Assembly: GCA_004802725.1 (NCBI GenBank)
Contig: SGPM01000093.1
Span: 21,859-85,858 of the forward strand
Source: Antrodiella citrinella
Taxonomy: Eukaryota > Basidiomycota > Agaricomycetes > Polyporales > Steccherinaceae
Length of the DNA stretch: 64,000 bases
Reading direction: 5' to 3'
Numbering within the stretch: the first letter of the stretch is position 1; the number at the start of each line of letters is the position of its first letter. Made by a program: the position numbers and the translations under genes. This document shows positions 24,605 through 36,879 of the stretch, in pieces. The notes under the pieces are model-generated. The model had not been told where the DNA came from. It saw only the letters and a list, made by a program, of their open reading frames with translations, and made no database searches.

Positions 24605-25187
24605 AGAGGCATCATTCGTCGCACCNCGAATGGACCGACTACACCTGCCGCCCCTTCCCCACCCGGGTTTCAGACAAGTGCGACAAGGAGAACAAAGGGT
24701 TTTGCGTGGCGTGGACGACCGCGGGGTACCTCGCGGAGCTGGGCGTGCTGATGGCCGTCGTGGCGTCGTTGGCGATCGTGTTTGGCGTGAGCACGCATTC
24801 GAGGAGGAGAAGGATTTGGAGCGTCGTGGCGTCGTTCGTGGCACTGCACAGTGAGTGGTCTCTCTGGATGGATGGGCGGTTGTGAGAGCTTATCGCGGTG
24901 TTGTTGTGTAGCTGCGTTGCAAATTGCTACTTTCGCTATCGTTACGGACGCATACGATAAACACTATCCATTCCAGCAGGCGCGTCCGGGTAAGACAATC
25001 CACTACAACTCGGGTCCATGATTGTATGCTGATAGTCGTGTTCCTAGGTGCTGCATACATTCTGAACGTAGTTTCCTGGGTTGTCGGTGTACTAGTCACC
25101 GTAGGGCTTATCGTGACTGGTATATCCGCGAACAGAGGTCATAAATGGGCAGCCGGTAATAGGGCGTACCATGCTATCGAAGGTTAA
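24605..25187 (+). CDS. Small multi-pass membrane protein, 5' end unresolved
   Basis: Three phase-consistent segments are visible, ending near 24851, near 24989 and at TAA 25187. The first encodes EWTDYTCRPFPTRVSDKCDK (a Cys-containing extracellular loop), then a hydrophobic helix (LAELGVLMAVVASLAIVFGV) and a basic turn (SRRRRIWS). The second gives another helix (VVASFVALHTALQIATFAIV) and then DAYDKHYPF. The third adds AAYILNVVSWVVGVLVTVGL and a polar tail, NRGHKWAAGNRAYHAI. This resembles a family of short four-helix membrane proteins seen in Agaricomycetes, in which an N-terminal helix precedes the Cys loop. That first helix was not found here. Function is unknown. Confidence 0.6.
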
Positions 25188-25431
25188 ATCGTCCGGACAT
25201 CTCACTGCTATTCAGAGTCCAAATCCTTTTATACCTCTGTCGACTGGTGTTTCACTATGACTGTGACCTACGGACGACACTCCCATGTCTTATTGCCTTT
25301 ATTCGCCTCACCACTCTGCAGCGCTCATGTACTTGTAACTTCACGACAAATGTACTTTTACGGTTCATCCTCGTCTTAGATCGTCAGTATATATACAAAT
25401 TCGGAAAGCGTTCGTCAATCAACGGCTGATA

Positions 25432-27615
25432 TCAATAGTCCTCTGGATAGTCCACTTTGTCGTAAAGCCTCAACGTCTCGTTCCAATCCCGTTTTCGCCG
25501 CCTGCGCACCGAGAAGTACTTGGCACTTCGGTCCCAACGGCCACGTACGCGTCCCTTCTCCTTCCCACCCGTCTCGCCAAAATGCTTCTCTGGGGCCTCA
25601 GGCAGACCCAACGTATGCACGGCCAAGTCCATCACCCTCTTATACAGCTCCCCCCTTGTCTCCTGCATATTCCGCAACTCGGTCGGGCCGACCCACAGGA
25701 GCCTAATCAACGCCGTACACGCCCTGAACGCCGCCGTCGCGTCCTCAAACCACCTCAAGCTCATCCACATCGCCAGCGGCACCAAGACCACTGTCAGCGG
25801 GGCGACGGGGAACGTGAGCGCCACGGTGCCAAAGTACACGCACAGCCCAGAGATGAAGCCATATGTGAGCTTGTACTGCGCGATCTCGTCGTACGTGTCC
25901 CACACGGGCCCGGTGCGCTTAAACTCGCGCACGGCGATGACGGTGGTGATGAAGATCGGCATCCAGAGGAGCAGGCCCGGGATGGAGAGGGTGATGAGGA
26001 CGATGGACCATGTGAGGCGGACGAGGGCGCGGTAGGCCATCGTGCGACGGTGCAGGGGTCGGCGGATGCGATCGTCCTTGAGACCGTAGCGGGAGAGTTT
26101 GTCTTGATAAGCCTGATAGTCATTGAGATCTCATGGTTCCGAGACTGCCTGCGTCGAAACGTACCTTCAGATCTGCACCGAGCTGGACAATCTTCTTGTC
26201 CTCCGCCAGTGCCTCTTCGCCTAGGTTTGATCCTTCATCGCCGCTACCACTGGGCTCTTGGTCTATGCGTGACTCGGCCATTTTCAATGCCTCGAGGAAG
26301 GTCCTCACAATTCGTACATAGTCGCCAAGAGTCATTTCAGTTCCGAGTGGAGCATACATTCGTGCAGCTAATTTGGCGTCACGAATGAGTCGCCATGATG
26401 GTGCATCGAGTGTCCCGGAGCTAATTTGCTTGTGCAGTCGTGCAGTGAGTTCTCGGATGTTAGAGAAGTCGACGGGTGCGAGAAGCTCTGGGTGAGACTT
26501 CGCGTTTGAAAGTCAATACAGTTCTCAAAGGTGATGGTCCCAGAAACTGACCTTAGCACTGAACTTCATGGGTTCATGGAACGTCACTAGGACATCTGAG
26601 CGGAAGTGTTGACGATGCCTAAGCCATGGGAGGCACTGTCAGAGACACCACACCCTAAGGTCGACCAACGTACATATATGTAATGGAACATGTCTGTACT
26701 GAGACTTCAAAATTAGGATTGTCGCGGTTGCGTGACAGAGCATCTGATACGATGCGGGCCACTACGTTACATTCATGAGTGATCGTAGACGTCAACGAGT
26801 GGGAATGTACGTACCTCCGGTCTTGAGAGGGGCAATAGTAGGGTGATATCGACTCATACCCTCAGGAAATAGACACACGGCGTCTCCAATGTCGAGGGCC
26901 TGGAAGATTTGCGTGTAAGCTGTGTACATGTCTCGAGATTTCAGAGCTGACCTCAAGCAGTTTCTTCATGACTTCACTGTTATCGGTTTCCCCGTTGACA
27001 GAGTCCTTCCGTCGTTGTAACGGAACTGTGCCTGCAGACTCAATAAGCCAGCTTGTGAATGTTCCCCGTCCAAACTGGGTGGCCTTTGCAGTAAGTCGCA
27101 GCATGTTTCGACTCTGTGCGATGTGTCGGCGTTCAAGTTAATCTCCGCAGTCGTTAGCACTACGGACAGCCAAACTCACTTTGTACGGTATCGAGGCTAC
27201 TAGCAACCTTGAGGTTTAAACCATGAGCAGGGGCTTCACTAGCAAAAAAGGTACGTACAATGCATCCGTCAAGGAGTTGCTGTGGTTCGCCGCTACGATA
27301 CTGTATTGTTCATGAGTGACTCTCTCATTCTTGGGACGACTGTAACACTTACCATGGCTCCCCTCTCTTCGGTATCAGATGGGCGTTTTCAACAACGATT
27401 GTCCCATAGAAAATCTTCAGAACAAACTTGAACAGCAGTCTGCATGCTTCATTAGCGTCATGAAGAACCAATGGACGACTCCAGCGCTCCGCACCGAACG
27501 AGCAAGTACGACCATGGCGTCGGCGAGCCTTGTGGCATCCAGAGCAAGAGCTTCGCTGGTCTTCTGCGATGGATGGTGGTGGAGTGGGTTCAACAGCGTG
27601 GACAGGCCCCGCCAA
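25432..27615 (-). CDS. PlsC-domain glycerophospholipid acyltransferase (glycerol-3-phosphate acyltransferase type)
   Basis: Such enzymes transfer fatty acyl groups to glycerol-3-phosphate or lysophospholipids in the ER. Reading on the minus strand gives FKFVLKIFYGTIVVENAHLI, then the acceptor-binding motif CIVAANHSNSLTDALLLVAS. MLRLTAKATQFGRG and SAGTVPLQRRKD follow, then CLFPEGMSRYHPTIAPLKTG, the FPEG motif. Next are VARIVSDALSRNRDN, an amphipathic region, and MYAPLGTEMTLGDYVRIV. The last exon (26040-25432) contains two hydrophobic helices and ends KRDWNETLRLYDKVDYPEDY. Seven or more introns are needed. The first exon is unclear: the frame extends to an ATG at 27615, but that upstream peptide looks non-native and a short spliced exon is possible. 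It is head to head with RRP12 about 300 bp away. Confidence 0.88.
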
Positions 27616-27912
27616 GAGGAAGACAGTAGTCCGCGACCACTGTCACTGTTGGCGTAGAGATCTGATCATTACCGTGTTAATCTTAATGGGCGTCTATCTC
27701 CACGAGAACATGGCGCTTAGATTTGGGCTTGGAAGAGATTTTCTGACCTTGGCTAGGCTTCTCGCTCTTTACATTTCTCTTCATAACGATCTTTATGCAT
27801 CGGGAAGGTTTGAGTTAGGAAATTGACTGTGAGTCGCGTTGAGTTTGGAATGAGGTGGTGCACGTTGCTTACCGGTCGATCAAGCATAAATTCGCATAAA
27901 TTCGCTCACACC

Positions 27913-30900
27913 ATGGCGGAAGGACTCGAAACTTCTCTCTCTAAAATCCGTCCACATTCCTCGTCCTCCCTTTCACACCAAAAGGCACCGGCTACATTGC
28001 TTCATGCAATTGAAGCCACATTCGAAGAGCAGAAAAATGAGAGAACGCCCACAGCCTATTTCGCGGCTCTCCTCACGACCCTCGACGGAACTCTACAATC
28101 AGCTCGCTCGTCTGGTCCATCTCTCCGTGAAGGAGATGTCCTACCTGCGGTTATATACCTACTAGCCCTTGTCACACCTCACGTACCTCCTGCTGTCATT
28201 CGATCCAACCTCAATACGATTATCACTCTCACTGCACCATTGTTCCCTACTCTTGTCCCCCATGCGCCTCCCATGCGATCTCTGCTTTCGTTCTACGAGG
28301 CAGTCTTCCGTGCTCTTGAACGGCCTCAGTTCGAAGCCCCTGGACTCAGACAAGCTTTTGAGTCCATTCTTCATCTTGGTTTGGACCCTCGCCCCAAAGT
28401 ACGCAAACGGGCGGCGGAACTGGTCAAGGAAGTCTTGTCTAATGCACCACCTCCGGCAATACGACACCCATACGCAGAGAGAGTGGCTGCGTGGCTGCAA
28501 GCATCTCTGAATGAGATCACTACAGGTGTGCCGAAGTTCAAGGGAAAGAAATCGGACACCGAGGGACTTGACTCTGCCATCCATCTGCTCGCATTTTTGC
28601 GTCCCATTCTGGCGCATCTCCCACCATCTGTGAGTGTTGTCTTCATATCTTCCATGGCACATTCTAATGTTTTGATTACAGTCACTACCTTTGATTACCT
28701 CTTCCCTTCTATCTATGCCTCGTCTGGGCAATCCCTACCTTTCCCAATCCGCATACTCCCTCCTCAGCGAGCTGCTCACNATTCCAATAGAGGATCCAAC
28801 AAATAACGTCCGAGACCGACTTCCAGAAATCCTCGATGCCGTTCTAGGCACTCGACCACCCATCACGGATGCAACTCTGAGCCCGGCTTGGGTCAGCGTC
28901 CTTGGACACACTATGGTAGCATACCATGAAGTTGACCCAGAGAAAACGGCCGAGAAAGTTGGCGAGACATGGCAAGCGTCGTGGAGTTTCCTCGAGTCCT
29001 CTGAAGTCGCTGTCCGAAAGGCAGCAACGCAGTCTTTGGAACTCATCGGAAAATGCTTTACCGCATCCTTGATCAAAGCTGCAGTCAAGGAGGNCGNCAA
29101 AGGAGGACAGAAGNCGGTCATCAGCAAAATCGTCTCACAGGCCTCCAAAGCGTTGGAAGCTCTGGCATTCGCTCGAGCTATACCGGACGTTTTGGNTGTC
29201 ATTTCTTCATTGCTCTCTAATCTTCGCTATCGTGACGGTCCCGNTTCTCCGACGGCTGCAGAAACCCTGCTTCTGCCACTTGCAGTCAAGATCGCTGAGC
29301 TTCGAGTGCAAAAGATGTTTGAGTACAAAGAGGCAGCGGATGCTACAATCAAGAGGGCGATGGCAGTACTTGGCCCCGAGGTCTTACTCCTTGCCTTGCC
29401 TCTCAATCTTGATGCNGCTGATAGGTAAGAGCAACTTTGACATCGCGTGTTATTTATCACTTATGCCCCTTCTAGACAAGCAGGTCATGAACCTCGCGCA
29501 TTCCTTCTGCCCATGCTCTCCCAGCCTCACCCGTCTCCCTTGTCGCATTTCGTGTCATACTTCGTGCCTCTCACTGAGCGCATGTTTGACCTTCGAATGA
29601 CAGCNGAGAGTGAAGATCGAGAGAGNGAGGCCAAAGTATGGAGCGTCCTCATCGATCAAATCTGGGCTGGTCTGTACGGATACTGCTACGGAAGTACCNA
29701 TTTGAAAGAGGTGCGTCCTCTGCGCGTATCGCTCTGCACGTTGAATTGATATTCGTGTCGCAGGCTCTTGGTCCTGAGTTTTCTCAGCTGTTGACTCAGC
29801 TTCTCTACAGCCACGAGGATCTGCGTCCCGCTATTCTCAAGGCGCTCAGGGCTATGGTAGAATCCAACGATGCTCTAGCGTCGAGAGATACTACTCGCAT
29901 CGACAAACTCCCGGAAGCTGTACGGGAGAATCCGATCTCACAGGAAGCGGCACAGGCTAATGTGGTCTTTTTGCGCACACAAGCTGAGAGTTGGTTGGCC
30001 GTTCTGTTCAACTTGTTCCAAGGCGCTGGAAGGAACGGGCAGGGTTTNGTTGGAGATGTGATCTCTGCATGGAGTTCCATTGCAGATGTACAGGTATGTC
30101 ATTGTATCGTGTACTGCAGAGTTGTCGTGATTGTGACATATTATCTAGGAAATCTCAAAGGCCTACTCGAATGTCGCCGCCCTCTTCCAAGANAATNTCA
30201 ACAAGCCGCTGCCCCCACGAAATCTACCTGGACCTCCACAAGAGAGTGTTGCGGCTCTGATGCTGGACCTCCTCATACTGTTATTGCCTTATCTTCCTGC
30301 CGGTGACGCTTCGACATTGTTCAACCTGTGTTTATCCACNGNCGTGTTGGAGAGCAAGGCTAATGGCGTTCAGAAGCGTGGNTATAAGGTCCTTACGAAG
30401 CTTGTCACGAGTGGGAAGGTCGAGGTGGACGCTGGGAATGTTCTTCAGAAATTGGAAGGATCGGTGGACGGTTTGATACCGGCTGCTAAGAAGGTATNTG
30501 TCCTCGTCTTTGGTCTTCTTCCTCGGTGCTGATACTTGAATGCAGGATAGGATCACCCTTCTGAGTACGCTTGTCACCCTCATTCCATCAACCAGTTTGC
30601 ATCTCCTCCCATCGATCATTCCCGAAGCAGTGCTAGGTACGAAAGAACCGTCCGAGAAGGCCCGGAATGCTGCATTCGACCTCATTGTCGCTATGGGCCA
30701 CAAAATGGCTGCGGGAGGTACAGTCAAGCGAGACCTCATGGATGGAATGGACGAGGATAGTGGTGAAGGTGCGTTTTCATTGAAGATGCATTCCAGGCTG
30801 TGTCTGACGTCCTTCAGCTACCGCAAATATTGAGGAGTATATGACCATGGTGGCTGGCGGTCTCGCCGGTGCATCGCCGCATATGATCAGCGCCACAGTC

Positions 30901-32174
30901 ACTGCGATCTCGCGACTGGTATTCGAGTTCAAGGGTACGCCTCTCGGTGTTTGCGTGAGCGTATAATCTAACAACATTCAACAGATGCCGTATCATCTCA
31001 AATGCACAATGAGATTTTCGCTACGCTCTTGGTCTTCCTTTCCTCAGCGAACCGTGAAATAGTGAAATCCGCTCTGGGATACATTAAACTGGCAATTCAC
31101 ACAATCTCTGTGGATTTGCTGCGGCCCCATCTCAAGCAGATCGTACCCGCGCTGCTCAACTGGTCGCATGACCACAAGAATCACTTCAAGGCAAAAGTCA
31201 GGCATATCTTTGAGCGCCTCCTACGACGGTTCCCTTGGGAGGATGTCTATAGCCACGCGGAACACGAGGACGCTCGCAAAGTGCTACTCAATATCAAGAA
31301 GAGAAAAGAGAGGGCCAAGAAAAAGAAGAATCGCGAGGCCGACAATGAAGAGGAAGATGTAAGTCCTGTTCCGTTTCAGTGATTCCGTAGATCTCACCGT
31401 CGATACAGGATCATACTGCGAAACCGATGGCTGGTAGTGACGCCTTCGAAGATGTTTTGTATGGCAGCGAGAGTGAATTGGACGACAGCGACGACGAAGG
31501 TGCAAGCGAGCAAACCAGCAAGCGTTTTGCTGGGAAGGGTGGTGCTCGCCTACGGGCTGATGACGACGAACCCATGGATCTCCTGGCTGGTGCTGCGACA
31601 CGCGTTACCAGTATGTTCTTGATACTGGACACTAGATGCTCCGCTAACATATTCGTGCAACAGCTTCTAACGCAAAGAAACGCCGCAAACCAGGTCAAGA
31701 TGCATCTCGCTTTAAGACTGACGATGATACTGGCAAGATGGTCATCGATGAAGGAGACTCTGACAAAGAAGGTGCCGCAGAGGAGGATGTTGCAGGTACT
31801 GCGTATCGTGAGGCTATCACGTCTGCGGATGGTTTCACTCGTGGCCCCAACGGCAGGGTTAAGTTCAACAAGGACACCAAGAAGCGTAGACACGATAATA
31901 TGGAGGATGAGGATGTTGAGATGGGAGATGGTGAGGCGGCTGGGGCTGGCAAAGCTCACAAGAAAAAAGCGGCCAAGGCTTTCGGCCATGAGTTTAAAGC
32001 AAAGGTACGACTGAGTTTACCATGTAAAGACTGTGATCTAATCTTGTTCATCTGCAGAAAGCTGGTGGGGACGTCAAGAAGGGCGGTGTTGACCCATACG
32101 CCTATGTTTCTCTATCCCAAGCAGCCAAGAAGACGGGCCGTCGTGATCGTCTTGGGGTGGCAGGCAAGCGATAG
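27913..32174 (+). CDS. RRP12: RRP12-like HEAT-repeat ribosome biogenesis factor
   Basis: Rrp12 is a karyopherin-like HEAT-repeat protein of the nucleolus and cytoplasm needed for 40S (and 60S) maturation and export. The gene starts at CACCATGG (27913) and has about ten exons to TAG at 32174. The NUC173-type region is visible as helical repeats (RPKVRKRAAELVKEVL, AVRKAATQSLELIGKCF, LRPAILKALRAMVESN). The family's conserved C-terminal block follows: IVPALLNWSHDHKNHFKAKV, RHIFERLLRRFPWEDVY. The tail is highly acidic/basic (KKRKERAKKKKNR, SELDDSDDEG) and ends with GVDPYAYVSLSQA and KKTGRRDRLG, typical of Rrp12. Single N bases occur in several exons between 28.8 and 30.5 kb but do not break the frame. 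Confidence 0.96.
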
Positions 32175-32611
32175 CTACGACTTAGATTTCTGCTCACTTT
32201 CTTGTATATGGTATCCATTTTGCAATGTTTATCTTTGTCTGTTTCTTCACCGTCTGTCTGATCTAATTCTCAGCCTATACACTGCGTACTGTTCCAGCTG
32301 TTTATGAATTGAGGTATGTGTTGCGGATTATGACTTCTCCGGTCTTGTGCCTTCTCTACTTTTACATAGGTGCATGGATACTCATGATGTCCTCTGACTA
32401 TATCGCGGCATTTATTCATACCAACGGCACCGTTCACATTCTTTGGGTTTACAGCACGTGGTATCTCTGCAGCAATGTTCATCCGGACTTCTTATGGTTC
32501 ACGGTACGATCTGCCTGAGAAACACCGAGGTACATATATATCTTCCTGATAAAGAGGACTTCAATGCATCGCAACTTTCCAAGGCCCACCCCTGACTCAC
32601 ATACCCTACGA
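32175..32611. other. Intergenic region, RRP12 3' UTR and monooxygenase promoter
   Basis: About 440 bp between two genes on the same strand. AT-rich and pyrimidine-rich, with no coding frame of note. No clear TATA box was recognised. Confidence 0.4.
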
Positions 32612-34394
32612 ATGACATCGACCTCAGGACCTCCAAGACTGCGAATCGCCATTGTGTCAGTACTAGTTGTGCATTGCTTCTTCAATTGCGGATACGCTGA
32701 TCGTTTAATTTACACGGTTTCATTATTCTCGCAGTGGTGGTGGGATAGGTGGACTATGTCTGGCCGTCGCACTTTCGAAACATGCCGATCTACAAGTCGA
32801 CTTGTATGAGGCTGCAGGGCGGTTCAGCGAGATCGGAGCGGGGGTCATGTTCTGGGCGAGAACTTGGCAGATTCTTCGCTCGCTCGGAATAGCTGAAGAC
32901 CTCTCCAAAGTAGCTGGCGCACCCGTCAGCGAAGCACCGAGTACGTCGTAGAACGACTGAAGACAGTCATTGCTCGCTGACTCTATGAAGGTATTGGACT
33001 CGACTTCCGAAAGTCTGATCATCCCGAACCTGGAGGCCGTTTTGCTGTTTTTCAACCTCCTTGTAAGTCAAAATCCTAGTATGCGTATGTGTACGCTGAA
33101 CCTGAGGACGTCAGATGGATGTGTCCGATTCCACAGGGCTCATTTTCTTGACGTTCTCGTTGACCACCTACCTTCTGGTGTTGCACACTTTGGCAAGCGG
33201 CTTGCTTCCTATTCCGAAGACGCGCGGATGGTGGAACTGCGTTTCGACGACAGATCGTCATCCTCATGCGATGTCCTCATTGGATGTGACGGTATAAAAT
33301 CGACCATCCGAAAGCAAATGTATGAGGAAGCAGCAAAGGCCCGGGGTAAACCTCACCTGTTGCAATACATCGAACCGATATGGAGTGGAACGATGGTATA
33401 CCGCAGCTTGATTCCTGCGGAGCAATTACGCAAAGCATGCGGGCGTAGACATAGGGTAATAGATGATCCAACAATCGTGAGTTGTGTCGTTTACAGCCCG
33501 TCGTTGTTTGTCTGATGGCCCCGAGCGACCTCCAGTTTTGCGGTAAGAACAAGGTGTGTTTGACATATTGGATCTTGGTCCTCAAATGCGCATTGACAGC
33601 TGCCTCCAGCATTTAGTGAGCTACGGCATTGGGAAAGGTGGTAGTATAGTAAACGTCGTGGCGACATTCTCCAACCCTAGCAAAGAAGGCACACCATTTG
33701 AAGGCCCATGGGTCACTGACTGCTCGCCTGACGATGTCCGTAAGGAATTCAATGGTTGGGAGCCTGAAGCCGAAGAGCTACTCCAAGTGCGCATCCGCAG
33801 AAATGTATTTTTCCTACTGCTGATACTTGTTCCCATTCCAGTGTGTAGACAAAGCAACATTATGGGCCATACATTACCTCAAACCGATTCCGTTCTATAT
33901 CACCGCGCGCGTAGCACTGTTGGGGGACGCTGTGAGTTCATTTGCACTTAATCGAGAATCAGGATAATCATGAAAATTGTTGACGTTAGGCTCACGCTAT
34001 GTTACCGCATCAAGGTGCTGGTGCTGGTCAAGCTATCGAGGTATTTGCGAATAAAATCGTGCAGCGTCTGAAAGACTTATGTGATCTCCAGGATGCATTC
34101 ATTCTTGCATCCCTGCTTGGCGATTATGGAACGACAACTGCCAATATACCTCACGCGTTACATGCATACGAAGCTGTTCGACTGCCATTCGCAAATGCCC
34201 GCATCGAGGGGTCTCGCATCAACGGACTGATGTACGGCTTGAACAGCGTACATGAAGACCGCTTGGAAACACTAGGACCCGCCATCGAACGTCAGTGGAA
34301 CTGGCTGTGGGAAACTACGTTAGAGGAGGAGTTGCGGACATCGCAGGAGTTGATGAGAAGTAAAGGCCAGGCGTTGCCAAAAGCTACACTGTAG
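32612..34394 (+). CDS. FAD-dependent aromatic-ring monooxygenase (salicylate-hydroxylase-like)
   Basis: Group A flavoprotein monooxygenases use NAD(P)H and O2 to hydroxylate small aromatic or related substrates. The short first exon (MTSTSGPPRLRIAIV) splices across about 80 nt to GGGIGGLCLAVALSKHADLQ, restoring the GxGxxG dinucleotide-binding loop. Later motifs are SCDVLIGCDGIKSTIRKQM (the DG motif) and ARVALLGDAAHAMLPHQGAG (the GD motif). The C-terminal helix ends WLWETTLEEELRTSQEL. At least six introns are present, including one splitting DPTI from the FCGKNK strand. The substrate cannot be predicted. Its neighbours are an HMG-box gene and an epoxide hydrolase, which hints at, but does not prove, a shared catabolic role. 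Confidence 0.93.
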
Positions 34395-35009
34395 GGCCGG
34401 GGAGTGTAATCAATATAAGCATAGTCAACAAAGGCACCCGAGATAGGGAGTATATACGGAGGATTGTCATGATGAGATGGACTGACCGGGACGGAGAAGG
34501 GCGTTTGGCACTATCATTGTGCGAGCAGCTGAGTCGGTAGGTGTGGGTATGACTGCGATACTGCAGTCAACAGTAGAGGTCCAGTGCACCTCCTTCAATC
34601 TTGATCTTCAGACACAAACGAGTCGCAGAGAAAACTCATGAAGATGCTGATACGTACGGAAGACAATATTATTATTATCTAGCTGGACGAAAGCGAATAG
34701 TTGATGCCGCTGACACATTTCAGTGATATAGAGACTCATATACGAATGATTGACATGCACGGGAATTAAAGAAATTATAATGTCATATATGGATCGTGAA
34801 TGCTCCTCCGTACCTCCCTTGGAAAGTCCTCGCATCCTCCCAATCTCTACAATTCCCGACCACGTTGGCAACGGGACCGACGGCGCCCGGGAGGTACTGA
34901 GTCCGGACGGTCGTGTCTCAGCAGACAAGCTCCCATAGCGTGTAAGTAGGCCGGTAGCTGGAGAGGAACTTGGTCCACAGGAAAATCTCAGACATCTCCA
35001 TGTCCAGAA
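34395..35009. other. Gene-free region between convergent genes
   Basis: About 615 bp. Open frames on both strands lack recognisable protein character. An AT-rich part around 34670-34790 is probably the shared 3' flank. Confidence 0.45.
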
Positions 35010-36311
35010 CTACTTGGCATTGCGAAGACCAGCCGTTGAGCGAGTACGCCTTCGCTCGGAGGACCCTGGATGATGTGAAGAGCCTTTGTCGGTAGACTTC
35101 ACTATGGGGATACTCGTCGAGAGCCTGGGACCAGGATAGATTCGAGGAAGCGGCATCGGCCATGTAAAATGACTCGATTCGATACGGAAAAGAACATCCT
35201 CGTGAAGCGCGTTGTCATCCTGGTGCATAGAGCGACTGGAGGACGGGCGAGACTCTGACTCTGACTCTGATTCAGGGAATGTCGAGGCACGTAATGAAAA
35301 TGGGCCTGCGGAAGGTGTAGCCGTCAAGGATTGCCTGCTGTTTGCAGGTTGACTATTGCTCCGTGACATTTCTTCCTGTATACATGATATAGAGGCGGGC
35401 TCCTCTTCCTCTTCCTCTTCCGCGCGTAATGAAAATGGGTCTGCAGAAGGATCAATCGTCAAGGATGACCTGCTGTTCGCAAGTTGGTTGCTGCTCCGTG
35501 TCATTTCTTCCTGTATGAATGGTATAGAGGCGGATCCCTCCTCTTCCTGCTCTTCCTCCTCTTCAAAGACACGTGGATCTGCATCCGGTGAAAGAAGGGA
35601 TGGCATAGTGTCGATGGTGTCTTCGGCAACGCGATCATCGTCGTGTGCGACTGGCGATAACTCGGAGAGCGTGTCGACATGCCCGGTAGGAGGGGTCGCT
35701 AGTGAAACGGCTTTAATGATGTCTACTCGTTCGTTTTCTTCAGTGGATTCCGGAGGTAGACTTGGCATTAGAAGGGGTCCTTCAGCGACATCCTCAGTCA
35801 TAACACTATCGTGGGGCTCCCACAAGGCCGACGCCCCAGGACTTGCAAGCGCTATATTCGTTTGTGGCAGAGATGTGGTCGTGTCTGATTCTGAAGACGA
35901 TGGAGTGTCAATAAGTTGGTCATGAGGTTCGGAGCAAGGGTCGTTAGGGGACAGTCCTTGGGTTGTCACGGCGTCGTTTGAGGTGGCCGTTCCGTCATCG
36001 AGGGTAGGGGACATCTTCATCAACTTTGCTTCCTCTTTGATCGCGGACTGGGCTGCTAAGAGAGCACCAGCCGAAGGATACGCCTTCTCATACTCCTCGA
36101 GAAGCTCGGCTGCACGCCGACAATAATGATACAGCACGTCTAGATGCTCCCCTTTCCATGCAATTCCCGCCTGCTTTGCGACGTGATGTTTGTGGCCTGT
36201 GTCCGATTCTTCACTTTTATGGAGCTTTCGAAAGTCGTGAAGATACAGGAGAAAAGCGTTCGGAGGGCGGGGAGGTCGCCCGTCGAGCCGCGATCGTTTT
36301 GCTTTGGGCAT
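35010..36311 (-). CDS. HMG-box DNA-binding protein with an acidic disordered tail
   Basis: A single exon of 433 residues. Residues about 11-78 form an HMG-box: RPPRPPNAFLLYLHDFRKLH, then AWKGEHLDVLYHYCRRAAEL and LEEYEKAYP. HMG-boxes bend DNA; in basidiomycetes such proteins include mating and pheromone-response regulators, but no specific orthologue is evident. The rest is disordered, rich in Asp/Glu/Ser. It contains two near-identical 45-residue units, each with a poly-Glu run, an IQEEM(T/S)RS core, (L/P)ANSR and PFSLRA. The C-terminus has SESESES and a basic patch (SERRRTRSTAGLRNAK), a plausible nuclear signal. The basic start MPKAKRSRLDGRP fits a nuclear protein. It could be a transcription factor or a chromatin architectural protein. 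Confidence 0.85.
   Translation of the reverse strand: MPKAKRSRLDGRPPRPPNAFLLYLHDFRKLHKSEESDTGHKHHVAKQAGIAWKGEHLDVLYHYCRRAAELLEEYEKAYPSAGALLAAQSAIKEEAKLMKMSPTLDDGTATSNDAVTTQGLSPNDPCSEPHDQLIDTPSSSESDTTTSLPQTNIALASPGASALWEPHDSVMTEDVAEGPLLMPSLPPESTEENERVDIIKAVSLATPPTGHVDTLSELSPVAHDDDRVAEDTIDTMPSLLSPDADPRVFEEEEEQEEEGSASIPFIQEEMTRSSNQLANSRSSLTIDPSADPFSLRAEEEEEEEPASISCIQEEMSRSNSQPANSRQSLTATPSAGPFSLRASTFPESESESESRPSSSRSMHQDDNALHEDVLFRIESSHFTWPMPLPRIYPGPRLSTSIPIVKSTDKGSSHHPGSSERRRTRSTAGLRNAK
35290..35565 (-). repeat. Tandem in-frame duplication, two units of about 135 bp
   Basis: The plus-strand string cgtaatgaaaatggg occurs at 35290 and again at 35425. About 135 bp after each are similar, including cgtcaaggat and catttcttcctgtat, and each unit ends in a ctcttc-rich run. 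The period equals 45 codons, so the HMG-box protein gains a repeated segment without a frame change. Copies differ at scattered positions, so the duplication is not brand new. Confidence 0.85.
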
Positions 36312-36879
36312 GGGATGTGAAGACCGGAGTGAAAGAAAGAGTAGATAGCTTAGAGTATGCGACGTTGGCGAGGTCGACAGCTAATGCACGCTATACCGCA
36401 CGTTCAAAGCACTGCTAGATTGGTCAGTACGTGTCCCTCGAATAGGTCCGGATGATGCCCACTTACCGTGACAAACAACGGCTTCGAAACATTGACCACG
36501 GTGCGTCTTTGTTCAGTTACGTTCCCCCGAGCACAACAACAGAGAACGAATTCCGAGGTGAGATATAAGATCTGTTTGGAGTGAAACAAACACTTTGGGG
36601 GAATGTGGCTGAGTCTACTGACTGAGCAGCACAAGAGCTCGCCCACATTTCATAGAGCGCTTAAGTTTCGGTGCCTCGGCATCGCACTGCCGGTAACTGC
36701 AGTACTCACACCAACTGGTGCGAAGGCTAGTGGCAACTGGAACATTCAAGAGCTGAACGACCACATTTACAATAGACTCTGGGCGATCCAAGCTATACTA
36801 CATGGCTCACCGCGCCTTGTACTCAGTCACGTCGATATTGGTTTGTTCTGCGAGACCGTGTAATCATTGCAATCAGTGT
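36312..36879. other. Intergenic region upstream of the HMG-box gene and downstream of the epoxide hydrolase
   Basis: About 570 bp. It includes the promoter side of the HMG-box gene. No TATA box, RNA gene or coding exon could be supported. Confidence 0.4.

Noticed and set aside
25582..26388. 268-codon plus-strand open frame
   Set aside because: Antisense to the acyltransferase's last exons; Arg/His/Pro-rich shadow composition.
35240..35280. ctctga repeat
   Set aside because: Coding simple-sequence repeat giving Ser-Glu repeats in the HMG-box protein; unrelated to the 135-bp duplication.
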